Below are positions 35,376-43,401 of a DNA stretch of 58,191 nucleotides, in pieces. The stretch lies in assembly GCA_024403055.1 (NCBI GenBank), contig JAKSSO010000003.1:1-58191 (forward strand), in the 5' to 3' direction. Every line of letters starts with the position of its first letter. Positions within the stretch are counted from its first letter, which is position 1. The position numbers and the translations under genes are program-made. The notes below the pieces were generated by a model. The model had not been told where the DNA came from. It saw nothing but the letters and a program-made list of their open reading frames with translations, and searched no databases. The DNA comes from Mogibacterium sp. Lineage in GTDB: Bacteria; Bacillota; Clostridia; Peptostreptococcales; Anaerovoracaceae.

Positions 35376-37130
35376 TTACTTTATACGTCCGTATGTCAGA
35401 TTCGAATGGTTGCCGCTCTTGGTGACTTCTGACATTTCCTCACCCATGAACTCGCTTATGATCTTCGTTACCACAGGTCCGCAGAAGCCTCCCTGGCAAC
35501 GCCCCATTCCCGGACGCACTCTCCGCTTCACTCCGTCCAGAGTAGGCACACAGATCGGACTGCTAAGTGCGTCGATGATCTCGCCGCGGCTGATCTCCTC
35601 GCATCTGCAAACGATCACTCCGTAATCAGGGTTTTCCCTGATCAGCTCAGATCGTTCAGCCTCACTCATCTCACTGAGTTTAGGAATAGCCTTGCGTCTC
35701 GGATCAAAGCTTTGATTTTCTCCTGCTCCGCCAAGCATTTCAACAGCCATGTGCGAAACATCCACAGCCAGTGCAGGTGCCGAAGTCAGTCCCGGTGACT
35801 GTATCGCTGCACAGTGCAACAGATTATCAGTCTCACGCCCCTTCTCAACAATGAAGTCCTCTTCAAAGTCTGACGCCCTGACTCCTGTGAAATATGTTAT
35901 GACATTGCGCTCACTGAGCTTTGATGACGACTTCTTCTGTTTGTTGAAGAGCCAGTCCATGCTTGCCCTGTTCGTCGCATAATTCTCTCTCTCGTATGTC
36001 TCTACCGCATCCGGTCCGATAAGAATATTGTTGTCTACAGTATGAATGATGCCTCCGCCTTTGGTGTTTTTCTCACCTTTGGCGATTATGTCTCTATACG
36101 AAAATATTGTATCGGTGAGATCGCCGGCCTTTCTGTCAAGCACAGCTTCGGTCCCGCGTCTCGGATGTATCGAGAAGAACTCGTCTCCGCCCATCGCCGC
36201 GATCCTGTCTGACCACACTCCTGCAGCGTTTATTACGAGTCTCGGATAAACAGTTCCCCTGTTGGTATGAACTGCCGTTATCGTTTTACTTTGTGCAAAG
36301 CCTCTTTCATCCGGTTTCCCATTCCCGTTTTTCAGGACATCCATCCCGATGACCGCGGTATTCAGGCTGACCCTCGCGCCATTTTTGACCGCGTTTTCAG
36401 CATAAGCAATCGTCAGGCCGTAAGGGCATACAACTCCGGCGCTTCTGTTGGTTAGGCCATACCGATAGCCTTCATTAAGATTAGGCAGTGCTTTATACAG
36501 CTTCTTCCTGCCTATTACTCTGGTATCCCAGACGCCTATACTGCGGCGAGCAAAAGCCATCATCTGGAGCAGCGGCCATGACCACCACTCTTTAAAAGCA
36601 ACATACTGTCCGCAGCGCTCGAAAGGCACCCCAAGCTCCTCGCAGACTTTGTCATACATGCTGTTTCCTCTGAGCAGGTAAGACAGTTTGATATTAGGCT
36701 TTTTCTGATCAACACCAACATGCACCTGTCCGTCGTTCCTGGAGGAAGCCTGTACTGCGAGGTCCGCTTCCTTTTCGACCAGCAGAATATCCAGCTGCCA
36801 TCTTGATAATTCTCTTGCAATGGCAGATCCGCATATGCCTCCGCCTATGATCAGCACGTCCGGCTTCAGTCCGTCAAGCGAATCATCCGTCTCTGCAGGC
36901 ATGTGCATCGGAGGGATCTCTGCCCCCGTGAATTCTATGTGATTGACAACATGCCAGCCACCTTCTTTGTGCACACACAAGCCGCAGGCGTCCAGAATAT
37001 CCTGCCAGTTATCAAGCTTGCCGCTTACAACAATGCTTCGGTTATTCTCATTGAGCTTCGCATGTACCCATCCGTAATAGCGTCTGGACAGCTCAATATT
37101 CATCTTTCTTATATCAGGTCTGTTTTTCAT
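35376..37130 (-). CDS. GlpA-like FAD oxidoreductase with BFD-like [2Fe-2S] domain and N-terminal BON-like extension
   Basis: About 584 residues. Residues 1-75 resemble a BON-type alpha/beta domain (SIVVSGKLDNWQDILDACG, HVVNHIEFTG). The FAD domain starts at about 88 (VLIIGGGICGSAIARELSRW), DAO/GlpA type. The C-terminus has VIVCRCEEISRGEIIDAL and GMGRCQGGFCGP, the four-cysteine BFD-like [2Fe-2S] site. It probably oxidises glycerol-3-phosphate or a related phospho-polyol. The start at 37130 has GGAG 5 nt upstream; 37184 is less likely. Confidence 0.85.
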   Translation of the reverse strand: MKNRPDIRKMNIELSRRYYGWVHAKLNENNRSIVVSGKLDNWQDILDACGLCVHKEGGWHVVNHIEFTGAEIPPMHMPAETDDSLDGLKPDVLIIGGGICGSAIARELSRWQLDILLVEKEADLAVQASSRNDGQVHVGVDQKKPNIKLSYLLRGNSMYDKVCEELGVPFERCGQYVAFKEWWSWPLLQMMAFARRSIGVWDTRVIGRKKLYKALPNLNEGYRYGLTNRSAGVVCPYGLTIAYAENAVKNGARVSLNTAVIGMDVLKNGNGKPDERGFAQSKTITAVHTNRGTVYPRLVINAAGVWSDRIAAMGGDEFFSIHPRRGTEAVLDRKAGDLTDTIFSYRDIIAKGEKNTKGGGIIHTVDNNILIGPDAVETYERENYATNRASMDWLFNKQKKSSSKLSERNVITYFTGVRASDFEEDFIVEKGRETDNLLHCAAIQSPGLTSAPALAVDVSHMAVEMLGGAGENQSFDPRRKAIPKLSEMSEAERSELIRENPDYGVIVCRCEEISRGEIIDALSSPICVPTLDGVKRRVRPGMGRCQGGFCGPVVTKIISEFMGEEMSEVTKSGNHSNLTYGRIK

Positions 37131-37167
37131 GATCACTCCGATACCATCTGAAAACATAGATACATAT

Positions 37168-37196
37168 ATTTTACTCTTGCTCAAAACATCCTACAA
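37168..37196 (-). promoter_or_regulatory. Promoter of the polyol operon
   Basis: TTGTAG (37191-37196) and TAAAAT (37168-37173) on the minus strand are 17 bp apart, about 40 bp before the start at 37130. Upstream, CTGCATG (37209-37215) and CATGCAG (37237-37243) form an inverted repeat that could bind a regulator. Confidence 0.55.
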
Positions 37197-37274
37197 GACA
37201 GTTATTGCCTGCATGTCACAAAATTCTTACTTACGGCATGCAGCTATGCAGCTAGAAGACTCTAAGCACGAAAA

Positions 37275-37300
37275 AAGAGGCGAACCACTGTCCGCCTCTT
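37275..37300 (-). terminator. Intrinsic terminator of yedF
   Basis: AAGAGGCG (37275-37282) and CGCCTCTT (37293-37300) pair around a 10-nt loop; on the minus strand a T-run follows. It isolates yedF from the polyol operon downstream. Confidence 0.85.
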
Positions 37301-37329
37301 TCTTGTTTTCTATCTGTAGACCGATGTCC

Positions 37330-37908
37330 TTACAGCTTGATGACTTTGGAAACTTCCTGCATTGCTCCGAGAATGTCGTACATGTTGCTAACAGTTCCGA
37401 CCTTCAGCTCTTCCTTGATGCCATAGTAGCTGAGGCAAGTTCCACATACCAGCACCTTTGCGCCCTTCTCGATCAGAGTGCTCAGGTTCTCAACGATCTG
37501 TGGTTCGCATTCTCCTGCAACGAGCTTAACACCTTCGTTCATGAAAAGAACGTATGAAGGAATCTGCTCACTCTCAGATAATGTGAAAATAGCCATCTTT
37601 GCAAGATTGCCGCCGAGCTCGCTGTTGTTTGTTCCAATAGCATTTGTATTGAAGAAAACTGCATAGCTTCCATCCTGTACGCCTGCTGCTCCAACCTTTG
37701 TCTCACCGTTTGCAAACTTTACAAGGAATCCCTCTTCAAACTGTTCACTTGTAACAGGTCTTCCAAGGCTGTCTCCCAGTCTTGACAGATTGTCTACCTG
37801 AACCTGTCCGTCTACTACGATCTCAACATCCTGTGCACCTGCTTCGAGTTCCTTCTTTGCCATGATAACAGGGATCGGGCACTGTTTTCCTTTTGCGTCA
37901 ATTCTCAT
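37330..37908 (-). CDS. yedF: Selenium metabolism protein YedF
   Basis: 192 residues from MRIDAKGKQCPIPVIMAKKEL. The N-terminal TusA-like domain has the CPxP cysteine; the C-terminal DsrE-like half has VLFMNEGVKLVAG and KVLVCGTCLSYYGIKEEL. This two-domain form is the YedF linked to selenium metabolism. The start at 37908 has GGAG 10 nt upstream. It is transcribed alone, between the PD-(D/E)XK-like gene and the polyol operon. Confidence 0.92.
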   Translation of the reverse strand: MRIDAKGKQCPIPVIMAKKELEAGAQDVEIVVDGQVQVDNLSRLGDSLGRPVTSEQFEEGFLVKFANGETKVGAAGVQDGSYAVFFNTNAIGTNNSELGGNLAKMAIFTLSESEQIPSYVLFMNEGVKLVAGECEPQIVENLSTLIEKGAKVLVCGTCLSYYGIKEELKVGTVSNMYDILGAMQEVSKVIKL

Positions 37909-38054
37909 GTTTCGCACACTCCTATCTGTATTGTTTTTTTAGGCTATTTGAACATTATGTCACAAACAGCTCATATTTCGAGCAATTGATCATTACCATA
38001 AAATGATACTTTAAAACACGGACTTACACTTATAGTTTTTTTCAATACCTCGTT

Positions 38055-38936
38055 TTAGTCTATCCAGTGTGCTGCTTTTGAACGACCTTCATCGGACCTT
38101 GGAATTTTTGGCAAAATTTCATTTTTCACGATTTCCTCCGCATCCAACGATGTGAATCTTTTGTTTCCAGACTCATAACTCAGTACGAGCTTATCTCCCG
38201 GGAACACACCGTGCCTGAAATACATTGCGATCTTTTCTGCGTTATCAGCAACATATTTTTCGTCATCCATGTATCCCAGATGTTCACAAATGAACGTTTC
38301 TCCCGTACCCGGCACCAGAATCGTAAAGTCCGGAAAGATCGGCTTGGAATAATCTTCATATTTGATCGGCCACTCGTATCTGAATACAATTCCGTATTTC
38401 ACGAAAGTCGCAACATACTCAGCCTCCGATTTTGATCGCACGTTATAATCCAGCGCGCAAGGAACCGTCAGCTTTTCCTGATATGGCTGCTCATACGGTC
38501 GTTTTGCATTCATCCACTGCAGTTCCTCATCCGAGTACCCTTTCGACTTGAGTGCGTTTGCCGCCAGTCTGCAATACTCCGCATTTTTCTCAAGGTATTT
38601 CTCTCCTGGGATATCCGCGTCGAAATACTTCAGGAACAGTCGCGTAGCTTTGAGTCGTTTTCTTTCCACTTTCAACGCGTCCTCATTATATCCTTTGACC
38701 GCCAGCTTCTCTGCTAATGCGGATTCCTCCTTTTTTAGAAATGATCGCTTTCTTCTTATATTTCCATCTTCATCATTTTCAAATATTATCCTGTACCAGG
38801 AATAGCTATTGCCGTTTTTATAACATTTAAGAGCACCCTCCGGAGCTTTCTTAATTGAACGCTCTCTTTTAGCAATTGAAGCACAAAGATCAGTCTCCAT
38901 TTTCTCTAAACATCTGACAATATTGACATTTTCCAT
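38055..38936 (-). CDS. PD-(D/E)XK-like protein of unknown function
   Basis: 293 residues. The N-terminal half is helical and charged (APEGALKCYKNGNSYSWYRI; RRKRSFLKKEESALAEKLA). The C-terminal half has a restriction-endonuclease-like core: RSKSEAEYVATFVKYGIVFRYEW, FPDFTILVPGTGETFICEHLGYMDDEKY, suggesting active-site E, D and E residues. Similar proteins are, from memory, common and multi-copy in gut Clostridia with no known role. The start at 38936 is fixed by AAGGAGG. The 34-bp repeat array at 39043-39364 lies directly upstream. Confidence 0.75.
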   Translation of the reverse strand: MENVNIVRCLEKMETDLCASIAKRERSIKKAPEGALKCYKNGNSYSWYRIIFENDEDGNIRRKRSFLKKEESALAEKLAVKGYNEDALKVERKRLKATRLFLKYFDADIPGEKYLEKNAEYCRLAANALKSKGYSDEELQWMNAKRPYEQPYQEKLTVPCALDYNVRSKSEAEYVATFVKYGIVFRYEWPIKYEDYSKPIFPDFTILVPGTGETFICEHLGYMDDEKYVADNAEKIAMYFRHGVFPGDKLVLSYESGNKRFTSLDAEEIVKNEILPKIPRSDEGRSKAAHWID

Positions 38937-39042
38937 TATTACCTCCTTTTCATAATGATATCCCGGCGTTAGTTTAAATTGTCGTTTCATGTAATGTGTT
39001 AATGTGATGTTTGGTCGTGTTTAGTTGTGTCGTCAGGGTTGT

Positions 39043-39364
39043 ATTTCAATATGTTTTTTCAGAATCGAATGTCCTATTATTTTCAGGTAATTGTTATCAG
39101 TTGTTTCAATATCACTTTCCATGCGCTAATGTCGCATCATATATTTGAACAATTTGGGCATTTTGTTTCAATAGCATAACTGATGCAAATATGTCCTAAG
39201 CCTCCGGCACTATTTTCTTCACTTTTGTTTCAATAAGGCAATTCGTTCCGAAATGTCGCATTTGAACGTGTGTCATTTCTGAATGGATCAGCGTATTGAA
39301 ACAATTTCATCAAAATATTTATTTTCTCATTGCGACATTTGTTTGCAAAAAATCAGATTGAAAC
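39043..39364. repeat. Ordered array of six 34-bp dyad units
   Basis: Units at 39043-39076, 39103-39136, 39165-39198 and 39227-39260 (minus strand) and 39269-39302 and 39331-39364 (plus strand). Each begins TGCGACAT (three units), TAGGACAT (two) or TGTGTCAT (one) and ends ATTGAAAC (five) or ATTGAAAT (one), around 18 variable bases. The gaps are 26, 28, 28, 8 and 28 bp. Several interiors hold small dyads: GCAT/ATGC, TTCG/CGAA, CTGA/TCAG. The two groups diverge from a palindromic centre near 39265. The interior varies too much for a normal CRISPR repeat. Confidence 0.8.
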
Positions 39365-39812
39365 ATTTTGCATCATAGAGCGCTTCAAAGCGGCTCGTGG
39401 GTAACACATGGGTAGTACACCCAGCTCTAATATTTCATATTAAAATATCCGACGTGAAAAGAGCATCGTTTGACCTTTCCGGTAAGAAAAAAGCGGGAGT
39501 TCAAATTCATCCCGCTTTTCGCTATCTGCTCTATGCCATTAGCTTTTCTGTTTTCTTATTGGTGGTATTGGTTTGTATTTGGTGGTAATGGGTTTTTTAA
39601 TTGTTTTTGTTTTTTGGTATTGGCTTTTTTACTTGTTGCTCATGGCCAGATTATACATTTAAAAATCTTTTTTTCATCATGAGCATGTGAAAATTGTGTA
39701 ATGAAATCTTCACAATTGATGCCACAGCATGCAATTATCATCAAAAGAGTATTCCGCACGCCCCTCTTCATACATATAACTATTTTGATTTTACGAGATA
39801 TGCAGGTGCGAC
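39365..39812. other. Gene-free spacer with a C-free tract
   Basis: No coding frame of quality is seen in this 448-bp stretch. It contains an imperfect hairpin (GAGC...GCTC near 39378-39396), a terminator at 39489-39519, a 67-base tract without C on the plus strand (39556-39622) rich in GGTGGT and T-runs, and an inverted repeat AATTGTG/CACAATT (39692-39698, 39711-39717). Confidence 0.6.
39489..39519 (-). terminator. Intrinsic terminator, minus strand
   Basis: AAAAGCGGGA (39489-39498) and TCCCGCTTTT (39510-39519) pair around an 11-nt loop, with a T-run following on the minus strand. It would stop transcription coming from azlD before the repeat array. Confidence 0.8.
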
Positions 39813-40136
39813 CTACATTATCCTCAACAACACCATGTATATCAGCGTACCGGTAAAAATGCTCAGGATCATGTTTTTCTTCCACAGATGGATGCCGCAC
39901 ACTGAAGCCGCTGCAATTATTGCCGGCACGATCTCAGTCATCTCATGCCAGTTGTAGTCCTTAAAACAATAGACTATGAGTAGTCCGGTCATCGCCGATG
40001 GAAGTACACTGCCAAGATATTTCACGATGTGCGGCAGCTCATTTTTCCTGCTGAACACCATGAACGGAAGACCTCTCGTGATTATTACCGTAAGTGAGAG
40101 CACTGCTATCAATATCAAAGTTTCAATATTACTCAT
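39813..40136 (-). CDS. azlD: AzlD-family branched-chain amino acid transport protein
   Basis: 107 residues, four hydrophobic helices, with TRGLPFMVF, KYLGSVLPSAMTGLLIVYC and PAIIAAASVCGIHLWKKN, typical of AzlD, the small partner of AzlC in branched-chain amino acid export. The start at 40136 (MSNIETL) overlaps azlC by 8 bp; longer readings upstream are unlikely. Confidence 0.88.
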   Translation of the reverse strand: MSNIETLILIAVLSLTVIITRGLPFMVFSRKNELPHIVKYLGSVLPSAMTGLLIVYCFKDYNWHEMTEIVPAIIAAASVCGIHLWKKNMILSIFTGTLIYMVLLRIM

Positions 40137-40881
40137 CGCACACCTCACTCTTTCCGCAACTCGAACCGTCATTAGCGGCCGACCCGTTATCAGATCCGGT
40201 CGTCGGCTCGATCCATTTCCGTCCCAAGAGCAAACCTGCAAGGATAAGCACCATCGCAAGAGGTATCATCTTATCCTTGCCGACAACGATCAGTGACAAT
40301 GCAGTCAGAACAAATCCGAAGCTGCCACCGAAAACACCCTCACGCCCCTTGAACTGTTCAAGGAACAGCACGATAAATAATGCCGTAAGCGCAAAATCAA
40401 GGCCGGCAAGATCAAAAGGTACGAGATTGCCGCATACCGCACCCAGAGCCGTTCCTATTATCCAGTATGAATAGTCCAGAGCGCTGATCCATATGTAAAA
40501 TCTGTTGCGGTCAACGCCCTCAGGCGGCTCGATGGTCGACGATATAGTGAAAGTCTCATCAGTAAGCCAGAATATCATGAGAGGTTTCAGCTTTCCCATG
40601 TCGGCATATTTCTCAAGCATCGGTATGCCATAGAAAGTATGCCTGATGTTCAGCATAAGTCCGAAAAAGAACATTCCGATATAGTCCGGAGGCATGAAGA
40701 AAAACGGGACTGCTGCAAATTCCAGCGCACCCGAACAGATCAGAAGGCTCATGACCACAGGTACCCACAGTTCTGCGCCTTCAGATATCATTATCAGACC
40801 AAATGCAATGCCCAGGAATACATATCCCGCCATTACAGGTGTCGTATGAGGAAATGCCGCTTTTAATGCTCTTACATCCAT
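40129..40881 (-). CDS. azlC: AzlC-family branched-chain amino acid exporter
   Basis: 250-residue membrane protein: AAFPHTTPVMAGYVFLGIAFGLIM, SLLICSGALEFAAVPFF, NIRHTFYGIPMLEKY and FWLTDETFTIS are AzlC landmarks. It ends in a non-membrane tail with two cysteines. It overlaps flavodoxin by 10 bp and azlD by 8 bp, forming one operon. Confidence 0.92.
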   Translation of the reverse strand: MDVRALKAAFPHTTPVMAGYVFLGIAFGLIMISEGAELWVPVVMSLLICSGALEFAAVPFFFMPPDYIGMFFFGLMLNIRHTFYGIPMLEKYADMGKLKPLMIFWLTDETFTISSTIEPPEGVDRNRFYIWISALDYSYWIIGTALGAVCGNLVPFDLAGLDFALTALFIVLFLEQFKGREGVFGGSFGFVLTALSLIVVGKDKMIPLAMVLILAGLLLGRKWIEPTTGSDNGSAANDGSSCGKSEVCDE

Positions 40882-41357
40882 TTTATTATACGTTCTGTCC
40901 AGTTCAGTATTTCTTCTGCTGATGCGTTTCCATCGAACAGTTTCGCTCCGGCCATGTGTGGTGTTCCGGGCATGAACGGTCTGAGTTTCTCGACCGATTT
41001 GCCTACATCACTTCCTCCGGAAGTTGCAAACAGAGCAACCTTCTTGCCGCTCCAGTCATAGTCCTTTACAAAGGTGCTTACAACGTTAGGTGCACAGTAA
41101 TACCAGATAGGGAATCCAATGAAGACAGTATCATAGTCAACCATGTTCTCAACTTTTCCTGCAACAGGAACATCCTTCTTGCCGATCTTCTCCTTGTTGC
41201 ATCTGGACAGTGGATTAGTCCAGTTGATTTCTTTTTCTGTATATGGCTGTTCAGGAATTATTTCAAATATATCAGCGTTCAGGGTCTCGGCAAAATTCAA
41301 TGCGAGTTTGCGCGTAATTCCGGTTGCTGAAAAGTATGCAACTAATGTCCTACTCAT
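40872..41357 (-). CDS. Flavodoxin
   Basis: 161 residues with the FMN phosphate loop SATGITRKLA near the N-terminus, the WYYCAPN loop, and the FATSGGSDVGKS loop, fitting the flavodoxin_4 type. It is an electron carrier or flavin-dependent quinone reductase-like protein; the partner is unknown. AAGGAGG precedes the ATG. It is the first gene of the flavodoxin-azlC-azlD operon. Confidence 0.9.
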   Translation of the reverse strand: MSRTLVAYFSATGITRKLALNFAETLNADIFEIIPEQPYTEKEINWTNPLSRCNKEKIGKKDVPVAGKVENMVDYDTVFIGFPIWYYCAPNVVSTFVKDYDWSGKKVALFATSGGSDVGKSVEKLRPFMPGTPHMAGAKLFDGNASAEEILNWTERIIKWM

Positions 41358-41466
41358 TGTTTCCTCCTTAAAATAATTTGCTTATCTAAATACACTCCGA
41401 AAGCTTGTTATTATTAACAATTTTATGCTATTTTACGGCAAGAAATTCAGTTTTTCAAATAAAAAA

Positions 41467-41499
41467 GTGATATTCTTCATTTCAAGTGAAAAATATCAC
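41467..41499 (-). terminator. Intrinsic terminator after the Na/phosphate symporter gene
   Basis: GTGATATT (41467-41474) and AATATCAC (41492-41499) form the outer stem with an inner TTCA/TGAA. A T-run follows on the minus strand. The remainder of the 197-bp gap shows nothing further. Confidence 0.8.
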
Positions 41500-41554
41500 T
41501 ATATTTATCAGAACTATCCCACATCTTCTGGAATGCATCTCCGTAAATGCTTCT

Positions 41555-43306
41555 CTATGAATACTTCTCAACATAATCGTGATAGTATTCCTCGAAGTTG
41601 TGTTCTTTTTCTATCTCCTTTTTAGATACCAGACTGTGTTTGTTAGGGATCTCGCCATGCTGCATTCTCATTGCAATGCCTATGTTGGAGCAGTGGTCGC
41701 TGACTCTTTCCATGTCTGTCAGCAGATCATTCAATACAAATCCGTTCTCGTATTTGCATTCGCCCGTCTGTATCCTTTCAATATGGTCTGCTTTATATCT
41801 GGCACACATGTCATCGACCAGTTCCTCCAGCGGTGCGATCCTGTATGATGTTTCAATATCATCCTTCGTAAACGATTCGAACGTAACACTAGATATTTCT
41901 TTTATTACCGCAACTAGTTTTTCAATTTCTTTTTTGCCGGCCTCGGAAGGCTCCATCTTCTTATCATGGATCTCCTTAGCCGACTCTGCAATATTCTTGG
42001 CGTGGTCGCTTATTCTTTCAAAGTCAGTGATGGAACGCAGGAACGTACTCAGGATATTGTTCTGTCCTTCGCTCAGCTCGTTCTTCATGACTTCAACAAT
42101 ATAAGTACCCAGCCTGTCCTCGTATTTATCTACGATTTTTTCCAGACTGCTCGCCTTCTTGAATCCGTCTGCCGTATAATTGCCCAGCAGACCGAGTGCC
42201 ACCTCAAGATTGTTCATTGTCAATTCAGCCATTGTATTTGAAACAATGCCGATCTGTTCAATTGCTATGCTTGGATGACTGATGAATCTCTCTTCAAGTC
42301 GTTCTGCATCCTTGAGCTCTTCTATTTCTTCTTTCTTATCCGGAATAACGTGAGTAACAATACGCTCCATCAGGCCGATCATCGGAGTAAGCATCAGCAC
42401 AATGATCATTCTGAAGACAGTGTTCAGCAGTGCCACGCTAGCCATTGTCATGGCCTTATTCATGAAATCGAAATGGACAAATGCGTTAGCACTGTAGAAA
42501 ACGATACTGAATAAGATCGCTCCAAGTGTATCTACCATCAGATAAATCAGTGCAGTTCTCTTTCCGTTGGTATTTGCTCCAAGTGCCGAAAGAAGTACAG
42601 GTACCGACGCTCCGATCGCTATACCCATTATTACAGGCAAAGCAAGCTTGAAATCTATCGCTCCTGTTACGGCAAGTGCCTGGAGAATACCTACTGCCGC
42701 AGAAGCACTCTGAATGATGCTCGTAAAAACAAGACCGATAAGTATACCTATCAGCGGACTGGAGAACGTCGTCAGCATATTGATAAATGTCTCACTTTCG
42801 CGAAGAGGATAAACCGCGTCGGTCATTGCACCGATACCGAACATCAGCACAGCAAATCCAAGGAACACATATGCCAGATGGTGATTCTGTTCCTTATCCG
42901 TGAACATCAGGAGGATTATTCCTGCCACGGCAAGGACAGTAGTCAGTGTGTCCGTCGACAATATCTCAAAGATACCGCTTCCGTTAACAGATGACAGGCA
43001 GATGACCCAGCCTGTAATACTGGTTCCGATTATTGCTCCCATGATAATGCCGATCGCCTGCTTGACCTTCATCATTCCCGAGTTAACGAATCCGACGACC
43101 ATAACAGAAGTTGCAGATGAACTCTGGATGACAGCCGTAACACCCGTTCCGAGCAGGATGCCTTTTATCGAATTGCTGGTCAGCTTGTACAGGATCAGCT
43201 CCAGCTTGCTGCCGGCAACTTTCTTAAGACCATCCCCCATCAGGTTCATTCCGAAGAGAAATAAAGCTACCCCACTAAGCAAAGCGATAACATTTGATAC
43301 ACTCAT
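41555..43306 (-). CDS. Na/phosphate cotransporter with PhoU-like domain
   Basis: 583 residues. The NptA/PNaS repeats are present with the QSSSATSVMVVGFVNSG and second QSASAAVGILQALAV motifs, within about nine membrane segments. From about residue 345 a cytoplasmic helical PhoU-like domain follows. It takes up phosphate with sodium. The start at 43306 has AAAGGAC upstream. Its position downstream of phoPR-type genes, with a Pho-box-like repeat before it, indicates phosphate control. Confidence 0.93.
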   Translation of the reverse strand: MSVSNVIALLSGVALFLFGMNLMGDGLKKVAGSKLELILYKLTSNSIKGILLGTGVTAVIQSSSATSVMVVGFVNSGMMKVKQAIGIIMGAIIGTSITGWVICLSSVNGSGIFEILSTDTLTTVLAVAGIILLMFTDKEQNHHLAYVFLGFAVLMFGIGAMTDAVYPLRESETFINMLTTFSSPLIGILIGLVFTSIIQSASAAVGILQALAVTGAIDFKLALPVIMGIAIGASVPVLLSALGANTNGKRTALIYLMVDTLGAILFSIVFYSANAFVHFDFMNKAMTMASVALLNTVFRMIIVLMLTPMIGLMERIVTHVIPDKKEEIEELKDAERLEERFISHPSIAIEQIGIVSNTMAELTMNNLEVALGLLGNYTADGFKKASSLEKIVDKYEDRLGTYIVEVMKNELSEGQNNILSTFLRSITDFERISDHAKNIAESAKEIHDKKMEPSEAGKKEIEKLVAVIKEISSVTFESFTKDDIETSYRIAPLEELVDDMCARYKADHIERIQTGECKYENGFVLNDLLTDMERVSDHCSNIGIAMRMQHGEIPNKHSLVSKKEIEKEHNFEEYYHDYVEKYS

Positions 43307-43384
43307 ATTTAGATGTCCTTTCAATCAATCATTCTTCCTCAGAATAATCTTATGGCATAAATGTAATAAATAATGTTTGATTTA

Positions 43385-43401
43385 TGTAAAATCTATGTAA
43401 A
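43385..43401 (-). promoter_or_regulatory. Pho-box-like tandem repeat
   Basis: On the minus strand TTTACA-TAGAT-TTTACA (hexamers at 43396-43401 and 43385-43390, 5-bp spacer) matches the Bacillus PhoP pattern of TT(A/T/C)ACA repeats. A third weaker copy (CAAACA) follows in phase at 43374-43379. It overlaps the phoR stop and lies about 80 bp before the symporter start. Confidence 0.6.

Noticed and set aside
37940..37985. A Rex- or Crp-like operator (TTGTGACATAATGTTCAAA region) upstream of yedF
   Set aside because: Only one half-site matches well and the second half is out of register, so it does not stand as a site.
39043..39364. A CRISPR array
   Set aside because: The 62-bp period and the ATTGAAAC end are suggestive, but the central 18 bases of each 34-bp unit are unrelated, two units are inverted, and no cas gene is in the window.
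39043..39364. A TIGR (tandem interspaced guide RNA) array
   Set aside because: Those arrays, as I recall, have shorter periods with about 9-nt spacers and a Nop-domain Tas protein. Neither fits the 62-bp period or the neighbouring PD-(D/E)XK-like protein.
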